The notes beneath the pieces were generated by a model. It had not been told where the DNA came from and did not search any database. It saw only the letters and a program-made list of their open reading frames with translations. Shown in pieces: positions 57,733-64,000 of a stretch of DNA of 64,000 nt. Made by a program: the position numbers and the translations under genes. How positions within the stretch are numbered: position 1 is the stretch's first letter; the number at the start of each line of letters is the position of its first letter. Source of the stretch: JAWWPG01 sp963820035. GTDB taxonomy: Bacteria; Actinomycetota; Actinomycetes; Propionibacteriales; Nocardioidaceae. Where the stretch lies: assembly GCA_963820035.1 (NCBI GenBank), contig CAWFYK010000009.1, positions 496,001-560,000 on the forward strand, read 5' to 3'.

Positions 57733-59352
57733 GTGGCTGATCGGCGCACCGACGACCGGTCTGCTGGCGCCCCTTCAACGTCTCCGGGCGACTCGCCCGG
57801 CGCCACCTTGCGGGAGCTCGTCGATGACCTTCGGGCGCAGCTCAGCGTCGTACGGCTGGGTGGCTCCGAGGCGGCCCGGGCCAAGCACGTCGCTCGTGGG
57901 AAGCTGCTCGTCCGCGACCGGGTCGACCGGTTGCTCGACCCGGGGTCGCCGTTCCTCGAGCTGTCGCCGCTCGCCGCTGCCGGGATGTATGACGACGCGG
58001 TGCCCAGCGCCGGCATCGTGACCGGGGTGGGTCAGGTCAGCGGGCGCGAGTGTGTGGTCGTCGCCAACGACGCCACCGTCAAGGGCGGCACCTACTACCC
58101 GATCACCGTCAAGAAGCACCTCCGGGCCCAAGAGGTCGCCCGTGCCAACCGGTTGCCATGCCTCTACCTGGTCGACTCGGGAGGCGCCTTCCTGCCGATG
58201 CAGGACGAGGTCTTCCCTGACCGGGACCACTTCGGGCGGATCTTCTTCAACCAGGCAACGCTTTCGGCGCAGGGGATTCCTCAGGTCGCAGCCGTGATGG
58301 GGTCGTGCACCGCCGGCGGTGCCTATGTCCCCGCGATGTCCGACGAGACGGTGATCGTCCGCAACGAGGGCACCATCTTCCTCGGCGGCCCGCCGCTCGT
58401 GAAGGCCGCGACCGGCGAGGTCGTCACGGCCGAGGACCTCGGTGGTGGAGACGTTCATGCCCGGGTCTCCGGTGTCGTCGACCACCTTGCCGCCAACGAC
58501 GCCGAGGCGCTGGCCATCCTGCGCTCCATCGTCGGGACGCTGGAGCGGAGATCGGCGCCGTCACTCGCCCAGCACGATCCGGAGGATCCGGCGGAGGACC
58601 CGGCCACTCTCTACGACGTGGTGCCGGCCGACACGCGGACGCCCTACGACGTCCGCGAGGTGATCAGGCGCATCGTCGACGGGTCACGCCTCCACGAGTT
58701 CAAGGCGCTCTACGGCGAGACCCTGGTGTGTGGCTTCGCCCGAATCTGGGGCTACCCCGTCGGGATCGTGGCCAACAACGGCATCCTCTTCAGCGAGTCG
58801 AGCCTCAAGGGGGCGCACTTCATCGAGCTCTGCAACCAGCGCGGCGTACCGCTGGTGTTCCTGCAGAACATCACCGGCTTCATGGTCGGCCGGAAGTACG
58901 AGTCAGGCGGCATCGCGAAGGACGGCGCCAAGCTGGTGACGGCGGTCGCGTGCTCCGTCGTGCCGAAGCTCACGGTGGTCATCGGCGGTTCGTTCGGCGC
59001 CGGGAACTACGGGATGTGTGGGCGGGCCTACGACCCCCGGTTCCTGTGGATGTGGCCCAACGCGCGGATCTCCGTCATGGGCGGAGAACAGGCCGCGTCC
59101 GTGCTCGCGACCGTCCGCCGCGACGGGATCGAAGCCAAGGGCGACAACTGGTCGACGGCGGACGAAGAGGACTTCAAGCAGCCGATCCGCGACCAGTACG
59201 AGCGACAAGGATCGCCCTACTACTCCACCGCCCGGTTGTGGGACGACGGCATCATCGACCCGGTGGACACCCGCCGGGTGCTCGGCATGGGCCTGGCCGC
59301 CGCTGCCAATGCCCCCGTCCCCGCGCCGTCATACGGCGTCTTCCGGATGTGA
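57733..59352 (+). CDS. Acyl-CoA carboxylase beta subunit (methylcrotonyl-CoA carboxylase)
   Basis: 539 aa carboxyltransferase. RGKLLVRDRVDRLLDPGSPFLELSPLAA, VVANDATVKGGTYYPITVKKHLRAQEVA and the paired oxyanion regions GSCTAGGAYVPAMSDE and GGSFGAGNYGMCGRAYDPRFLWMWPN are those of MCC-type rather than propionyl-CoA carboxylase subunits. GTG 57733 is preceded by GGAGGAGGG. With biotin carboxylase and HMG-CoA lyase downstream it forms the leucine/isovalerate catabolic set: 3-methylcrotonyl-CoA to 3-methylglutaconyl-CoA. The hydratase and isovaleryl-CoA dehydrogenase are not in the window. Confidence 0.93.
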   Translation: MADRRTDDRSAGAPSTSPGDSPGATLRELVDDLRAQLSVVRLGGSEAARAKHVARGKLLVRDRVDRLLDPGSPFLELSPLAAAGMYDDAVPSAGIVTGVGQVSGRECVVVANDATVKGGTYYPITVKKHLRAQEVARANRLPCLYLVDSGGAFLPMQDEVFPDRDHFGRIFFNQATLSAQGIPQVAAVMGSCTAGGAYVPAMSDETVIVRNEGTIFLGGPPLVKAATGEVVTAEDLGGGDVHARVSGVVDHLAANDAEALAILRSIVGTLERRSAPSLAQHDPEDPAEDPATLYDVVPADTRTPYDVREVIRRIVDGSRLHEFKALYGETLVCGFARIWGYPVGIVANNGILFSESSLKGAHFIELCNQRGVPLVFLQNITGFMVGRKYESGGIAKDGAKLVTAVACSVVPKLTVVIGGSFGAGNYGMCGRAYDPRFLWMWPNARISVMGGEQAASVLATVRRDGIEAKGDNWSTADEEDFKQPIRDQYERQGSPYYSTARLWDDGIIDPVDTRRVLGMGLAAAANAPVPAPSYGVFRM

Positions 59353-59359
59353 GGTGACC

Positions 59360-61334
59360 GTGACCCGATTCGGGACCGTTCTGGTGGCCAACCGCGGTGA
59401 GATCGCGCTTGCGGGTGATCCGGGCGGCCGCAGCCCAGGGGCTCACCAGCGTGGCTGTCTACAGCGACGCCGACCGCGAGGCGCCGCACGTGCGTGAGGC
59501 CGACGCCGCGGTGCGAATCGGCCCGGCCGCCGCTTCCGCCTCCTACCTGTCGATCTCGGCACTGCTCGAGGCCGCGCGACAGTCCGGTGCCGACGCGATC
59601 CATCCCGGCTACGGGTTCCTCTCCGAGCGGGCCGCCTTCGCTCGTGCCGTGACGGACGCCGGTCTCGTCTTCATCGGGCCACCGGCCGACGTGATGGACG
59701 CGATGGGGCGCAAGGACCGAGCCCGTGACATCGCCGTGGCGGCCGGTGTGCCCGTCGTCCCCGCCGCCGATCTCGAGGGGATGACACCGGCGAGCGGCTC
59801 CGACCTCGAGAAGGTCTCCGACCAGATCGGCTTCCCCCTCCTCGTCAAGGCTGCCGCGGGGGGTGGCGGCAAGGGGATGCGCATCGTCCGCGACGCCCCC
59901 GATCTGGCGGCCGCCGTGGCCGCCGCCAGGCGGGAGGCGGCTGCCGCGTTCGGCGACGACACGATGCTCTTCGAGCGCTACGTCGAGGGTGGGCGCCACA
60001 TCGAGGTGCAGATCCTGGCCGACGAGCACGGCAACGTCATCCACCTCTACGAGCGGGACTGCTCGGTGCAGCGGCGACACCAGAAGGTCCTCGAGGAGGC
60101 GCCGGCCACTGCAGTCACGGCGCAGGTCCGCGAGCTGGTGACCAGCGCCGCCGTGGCCCTGGCTCGCGAGGTCGGCTATATCAATGCCGGCACCGTGGAG
60201 TTCCTGGTCTCCGGCGACGAGGCCTACTTCCTCGAGATGAACACCCGACTTCAGGTCGAGCATCCGGTCACCGAGATCATCACCGGACTCGACCTGGTGG
60301 CGATGCAGTTCGGGGTCGCGCAGGGTGAGGTGCTGCCGATCGTCCAGTCCGACGTCTCCGTGACCGGGCATGCGATCGAAGCCAGGGTCTATGCGGAGGA
60401 CCCCTTCCAGGGCTTCCTGCCGCAGGCAGGTGTGGCCGAGATCGTCAGCTGGCCAGGGCGCGCGCGCGTCGACGCCTCCCTCGAAGCCGGCCAGCGAGTG
60501 GGGACGTCCTACGACCCCATGCTCGGCAAGGTGATCGCGTCCGGGACCACCCGGGAGTCGGCACGCCGCGCACTGGTGCGTGCGCTCGACGACACGGCCA
60601 TCCTCGGACTCACAACCAACGTCGGCTTCCTCCGGCAGGTGGCCGCGTCGGACGTCTATCGCGAGAGCGGCATCGACACCGGATGGCTCGACTCTCACCC
60701 TGATGCCTTCACCCTCTCGACCCCGGTCCCGGCGTGGTGCCTCGCCGCGTGGTCGCTCGCCGCCGCTCGGGGGTCCGACCCGCGTCAGCCCTTCGGAGTC
60801 GGAGACGGTTGGCGGCTCGGCGCCCCCGCGGCCGCCGTACCCATCGAGCTCACCTCGCCCGAGGGCGAGGTCACCGTCCTGCACGTCGACCTGTCTGCCC
60901 ATCTGGTGCGCGGCCCGATGTCGTCGCAGGACGTCACCTCGCTGGGCGAGGCTGGCGGCATGATCCGGCTGCAGATCGGCTCGGAGGTGCACGAAGGGCA
61001 CGTGCTGCTGCGCACCCACGACGTCCTCGTCGCCTACCGGGGACAGACCTACACGTTCACCCGGCCGGACGCGTTCGGCCCCGGTCGGGCGGGAGCTACG
61101 GCGTCCGGGACCGTCAGCGCGCCGATGCCCGGAACGGTCCTCGCGGTCACCGTCGCTGCCGGGATGGACGTCGCTGAAGGTGACCCGCTCGGGATGATGG
61201 AGGCGATGAAGATGGAGCTGGCACTCAAGGCCCCGTTCGACGGGACCGTGGCGGAGGTCGACGTCAAGCCCGGCGACCAGGTCGAGCTCGGGTCGCGGTT
61301 GTTCCTGGTCTCACCGGCCGAGGCCGCCTCATGA
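59360..61334 (+). CDS. Methylcrotonyl-CoA carboxylase alpha subunit, biotin-containing; apparent frameshift near its start
   Basis: About 658 aa if repaired. The biotin carboxylase domain has HPGYGFLSE, VKAAAGGGGKGMRIVRD (ATP-grasp glycine loop), RRHQKVLEEAP and MNTRLQVEHPVTE, and a biotinyl domain ends MMEAMKMELALKAP (biotin lysine). The expected N-terminus RFGTVLVANRGEIAL is present from GTG 59360 but runs out of frame after GCGCTT: an extra T at 59409/59410 separates it from RVIRAAAAQGL. The remaining frame could start at GTG 59397 (645 aa), losing the conserved ANRGEIA strand. Either an assembly error or a real lesion. ATGA overlap with the next gene. Confidence 0.88.
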
Positions 61335-62257
61335 TGCGTCAACCGATGGTCGTCCCGCTGGCCAAGAACCCGGAGCCGATGACGATCTATGAGGTCGGCC
61401 CACGCGACGGCTTGCAGAACGAGGCCGCCGTCCTCCCGGTCGAGGTCAAGGCTGAGTTCATCGAGCGGTTGGTGGGCTGCGGGCTGACGACGATCGAGAT
61501 CACCAGCTTCGTCCACCCATCGTGGGTGCCCCAGCTCGCCGACGCAGCCGAGCTCATGGAGTTGGTGACCCAGCAGGACGAGGTCCGGATGCCCGTGCTG
61601 GTGCCCAACGAGCGAGGCCTCGACCGGGCGTTGGACATCGGGGTCCGTGATATCGCGATCTTCGGCAGTGCGACGGAGACCTTTGCCCGTAAGAACCTGA
61701 ACCGGTCGTTCGACGGGCAGTTCTCGATGTTCGAGCCGGTCGTCACCCGGGCGCGCCAGGCCGGGCTGCGGGTGCGCGGCTACCTCTCCATGTGCTTCGG
61801 CGATCCCTGGGAGGGCGCCGTCCCCATCTCTCAAGTCGTGACCGCCGGACTCCGGCTCTTCGACCTCGGGTGCGACGAGCTCTCCCTCGGCGACACCGTC
61901 GGAGTGGCCACCCCGGGCCACGTCGTGAGGCTGGTCAACGAGCTGCTCGCCAAGGGGATCGTCGTCGACCAGCTCGGCGGCCACTTCCACGACACCTATG
62001 GACAAGCGCTCTCCAACGCGCTCGCCGCCATGGGCTGCGGCGTGACGACCCTCGACTCGTCCGCCGGTGGGCTCGGTGGGTGCCCCTATGCCGAGAGCGC
62101 GACCGGCAACCTGGCAACGGAGGACCTGGTCTGGCAGCTCGAGGGGTTGGGGATCGAGACCGGCGTCGACCTCGATGCGCTCGTGCAGACCAGCATCTGG
62201 ATGGGCGAGAAGCTCGGCAAGCCGCCGGTCAGCCGGGTCGTCAACGCGCTGGCCTAG
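61331..62257 (+). CDS. Hydroxymethylglutaryl-CoA lyase
   Basis: 308 aa TIM-barrel lyase that splits HMG-CoA into acetyl-CoA and acetoacetate. EVGPRDGLQNEA carries the catalytic Arg-Asp, TSFVHPSWVPQLADA the acyl-CoA site, GGHFHDTYGQAL the metal histidines, and GGLGGCPYA the active-site cysteine loop. Start overlaps the carboxylase stop. It finishes the leucine catabolic operon. Confidence 0.95.
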   Translation: MMRQPMVVPLAKNPEPMTIYEVGPRDGLQNEAAVLPVEVKAEFIERLVGCGLTTIEITSFVHPSWVPQLADAAELMELVTQQDEVRMPVLVPNERGLDRALDIGVRDIAIFGSATETFARKNLNRSFDGQFSMFEPVVTRARQAGLRVRGYLSMCFGDPWEGAVPISQVVTAGLRLFDLGCDELSLGDTVGVATPGHVVRLVNELLAKGIVVDQLGGHFHDTYGQALSNALAAMGCGVTTLDSSAGGLGGCPYAESATGNLATEDLVWQLEGLGIETGVDLDALVQTSIWMGEKLGKPPVSRVVNALA

Positions 62258-62335
62258 CCGCCCAAGGGGGCGACGGGCGTGCGTGCGTATCGGGGGGACA
62301 GGCGGTCGAGACGGTGTCGGGCAACTGTCGGTCGG

Positions 62336-62839
62336 CTAGTCGGCGGCCGTCGTATCCCGCTCGCGCCAGCGGTCGACCAGGAGTGGCAACTCGATGCGCA
62401 GATACTCGAAGAAGCGCATGGTCTCGTGGAGTCGCAGCCCCGCCGGAGTGTTGGCCCCGAGTGCATCGACCCCTTCCCGCACGCTGTCGACCCAACGGCC
62501 CAGCTGCGCGTCCCGCTTGGCGAAGATCTCGTGCCAGACGTCGCTGTAGAGCCGGTAGACATCCCGGCGCCCACCCGGCTCGCGATCCCGCGTCACCAGT
62601 CCGACCTGGGTCAGGTAGCGAACGGCTCCCGAGATGCCGGCGGGGCTCACCGCGAGCCGTTCGGCCAGTTCGGTGGCCGTGCTCGACCCGTCGTCGACCG
62701 CCAGGAGTGCCGCGAACACCCGAGCCGGCATCCGCGGCATGCCCGCCTCGACCATCGCGGCGGCGAACCGTTCGATGAACCGACCGACGGCAGCATCGTC
62801 GCGGGTCGGCGGCCGTTCTCGTGCCGGTTCGGCAGTCAC
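62336..62839 (-). CDS. GbsR/MarR-family transcriptional regulator
   Basis: 167 aa. The winged HTH ALLAVDDGSSTATELAERLAVSPAGISGAVRYLTQVGLVTRDREPGGRRDVYRL is of the GbsR/MarR type, and a C-terminal helical part (VWHEIFAKRDAQLGRWVDSVREGVDALG) dimerises. It is divergent from an ABC exporter across a 62-bp AT-rich spacer, the usual way these repressors control drug or toxin efflux. The ligand is unknown. Confidence 0.87.
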   Translation of the reverse strand: MTAEPARERPPTRDDAAVGRFIERFAAAMVEAGMPRMPARVFAALLAVDDGSSTATELAERLAVSPAGISGAVRYLTQVGLVTRDREPGGRRDVYRLYSDVWHEIFAKRDAQLGRWVDSVREGVDALGANTPAGLRLHETMRFFEYLRIELPLLVDRWRERDTTAAD

Positions 62840-62901
62840 GCAGAAAGATTAGCGGATAAACAAGATTCAGAAAAATGTGAGAGTTGTGTAGTGTCGATCA
62901 C
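62840..62901. promoter_or_regulatory. Divergent regulator/ABC-exporter promoter
   Basis: An AT-rich 62-bp spacer, marked against the GC-rich surroundings. On the plus strand TAGTGT at 62889-62894 ends seven bases before the exporter GTG, so its mRNA is probably leaderless. The site should also bind the GbsR/MarR regulator; no clear palindrome was seen. Confidence 0.5.
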
Positions 62902-63789
62902 GTGGCAGCGGCGATCGAGATCCAGGGACTGGTCAAGAGATTCGGACACACGACGGCGCTCGACGGGCTCGACCTGTCGGTGGCCACCGGAGAGGTGCAC
63001 GGCTTCCTCGGCCCCAACGGAGCGGGCAAGTCGACGACCATCCGGGTGGCCCTCGGCCTGCTGCGGGCGAACGACGGGCGGATCAGCGTGCTCGGCGGTG
63101 ACCCGTGGCGCGACGCCGTGGAGCTGCATCGCCGGCTGGCGTATGTGCCGGGGGACGTGACGCTCTGGCCGACCCTGTCCGGCGGCGAGACCATCGACCT
63201 GCTGGGGCGGCTGCGGGGCGGGCTCGACCCGGTGCGGCGGGCCGAGCTGCTGGAACGCTTCGACCTCGACCCCACGAAGCGAGGACGGGCGTACTCGAAA
63301 GGCAACCGGCAGAAGGTCGCACTGGTCGCCGCTCTCGCGTCAGACGTCGAGCTGCTGATCCTGGATGAGCCGACATCGGGGCTCGACCCGCTGATGGAGG
63401 CGGCCTTCCGGGATTGCATCGACGATGAACGACGCGGCGGCCGGACCGTCCTGCTGTCGAGCCACATCCTGTCCGAGGTGGAGGCGCTGTGCGACCGGGT
63501 GAGCATCATCAGGGCCGGGCGCACCGTCCAGAGCGGGACGCTGGCCGACCTGCGCCATCTGACCCGGACCTCGGTCACGGCCGACCTCGAGGACGACGCG
63601 AAGGGACTCGGCAGTCTCGACGGCGTCCACGACCTCGAGATCGACGGGCATCGGGTCCAGTTCCAGGTGGACACGCCCAGCCTGCGCGACGTGCTGCCGG
63701 AGCTGTCCCGGCTCGGGGTCCGCAGCCTCACGGCGCAACCCCCGACGTTGGAGCAGCTGTTCCTCCACGAGTACGAGGCGGACGGCTGA
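62902..63789 (+). CDS. ABC transporter ATP-binding protein (drug-export type)
   Basis: 295 aa. Walker A GPNGAGKSTT, the Q-loop region, signature YSKGNRQKVALVAAL (S-K-G-N-R variant of LSGGQ), Walker B LLILDEPTSGLDP and the switch histidine in LSSHILSEVEALCDR. A C-terminal DUF4162-like domain follows, as in DrrA-type exporters. The permease starts within its stop codon (TGATG). Regulated by the divergent GbsR/MarR gene. Confidence 0.92.
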   Translation: MAAAIEIQGLVKRFGHTTALDGLDLSVATGEVHGFLGPNGAGKSTTIRVALGLLRANDGRISVLGGDPWRDAVELHRRLAYVPGDVTLWPTLSGGETIDLLGRLRGGLDPVRRAELLERFDLDPTKRGRAYSKGNRQKVALVAALASDVELLILDEPTSGLDPLMEAAFRDCIDDERRGGRTVLLSSHILSEVEALCDRVSIIRAGRTVQSGTLADLRHLTRTSVTADLEDDAKGLGSLDGVHDLEIDGHRVQFQVDTPSLRDVLPELSRLGVRSLTAQPPTLEQLFLHEYEADG

Positions 63790-64000
63790 TGGCGAGCACG
63801 CTGACGAACACCCGGTCGCTGCTGGCCATCGGGCTGCGTCGCGACCGGGTGATGATCCCGGTCTGGATCTACGGCCTCGCAGCCGTTGTGGTCGCCAGTG
63901 CCTTCAGCTACAAGAGCCTCTACTCCACCGTGGCGTCGCGGCTGGAGTTCTCGGCGGTTGTGAACGCCAACGCCTCCACGGTCGCGTTCTACGGCCACGT
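63789..64000 (+). CDS. ABC transporter permease, 5' part (runs off the window)
   Basis: The first 70 residues are seen. ATG 63789 overlaps the ATPase stop. NTRSLLAIGLRRDRVMIPVWIYGLAAVVVASAFSYKSLYS shows a cytoplasmic start and the first membrane helix, as in tetronasin/antibiotic exporter permeases of actinobacteria. The partner of the ATPase upstream. The rest is outside the window. Confidence 0.8.
   Translation, partial: MASTLTNTRSLLAIGLRRDRVMIPVWIYGLAAVVVASAFSYKSLYSTVASRLEFSAVVNANASTVAFYGH

Overview
The window is high-GC actinobacterial chromosome, most like Propionibacteriales/Nocardioidaceae. This is inferred from F420-dependent enzymes, the DUF3566/DLW-39/CrgA set, frequent GTG starts and gene order; no identity search was possible. 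It opens inside gyrB, so it lies close to the replication origin. The conserved origin-proximal skeleton is intact: gyrB-gyrA-DUF3566-tRNA-Ile-DLW39-tRNA-Ala, then a cyclophilin and a rhomboid protease, then crgA, DUF881, pknB-pbpA-rodA-pstP-fhaB-fhaA and tRNA-Leu. Accessory blocks are inserted between these landmarks.

Block 1 (about 4.6-17.8 kb) lies between tRNA-Ala and the cyclophilin. Its core is an unusual locus of three paralogous ATP-grasp ligases, an S51/type-1-GATase-like protein, an M20 dipeptidase-like metallohydrolase and two alpha/beta-hydrolase esterases, with an O-methyltransferase beside it. It looks like a pathway that makes, trims and modifies a small peptide or amide. I know of no described system with this exact composition, and it is the best candidate here for an undescribed one. 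SURF1, DUF3817, a PPOX/F420 protein, a SIMPL protein and a membrane protein with eight 11-residue repeats follow.

Block 2 (about 19.6-33.1 kb) is a glycerol/dihydroxyacetone regulon. A glpF-glpK-glpD operon diverges from iclR-glpK2-dhaK-dhaL-dhaM, so glycerol can enter by facilitator plus kinase, and dihydroxyacetone by a PTS-dependent DhaKLM kinase. Converging on it is a second operon, class II aldolase-HAD-dhaL2-dhaK2, which has no DhaM. A GAF-LuxR regulator overlaps the 3' end of crgA.

Block 3 (33.1-42.1 kb) is the cell-division and signalling cluster. PknB and PstP are the kinase/phosphatase pair, FhaA and FhaB are phosphothreonine readers, and PbpA and RodA/FtsW build septal or polar wall. 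pknA and trpG, present at this place in Mycobacterium, are not seen.

Block 4 (42.1-47.5 kb) is a decayed integrative island in the 3' end of tRNA-Leu(CAG). A 53-bp att-like direct repeat (two mismatches) bounds about 4 kb. Inside are an integrase pseudogene, fragments of a NuoN-like and a sugar-porter gene, a DUF2254 membrane protein and an intact PIN-domain toxin-antitoxin pair. Past the second repeat lie a decapitated HAD gene, a methyltransferase and a second integrase scar.

Block 5 (47.6-64 kb) is mixed. It holds an HNH/Excalibur lipoprotein, a cyclase, a FluG-like locus split into separate glutamine-synthetase-like and amidohydrolase genes around an APC permease, a papain-like protein with a holin-like partner, an F420 oxidoreductase and a DUF222-HNH nuclease behind an SOS-box-like site. 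A leucine-catabolism operon follows (methylcrotonyl-CoA carboxylase beta and alpha subunits, HMG-CoA lyase; the alpha gene has an apparent one-base frameshift). The window ends in a GbsR/MarR-regulated ABC exporter. No rRNA, CRISPR array or intact insertion sequence was seen.
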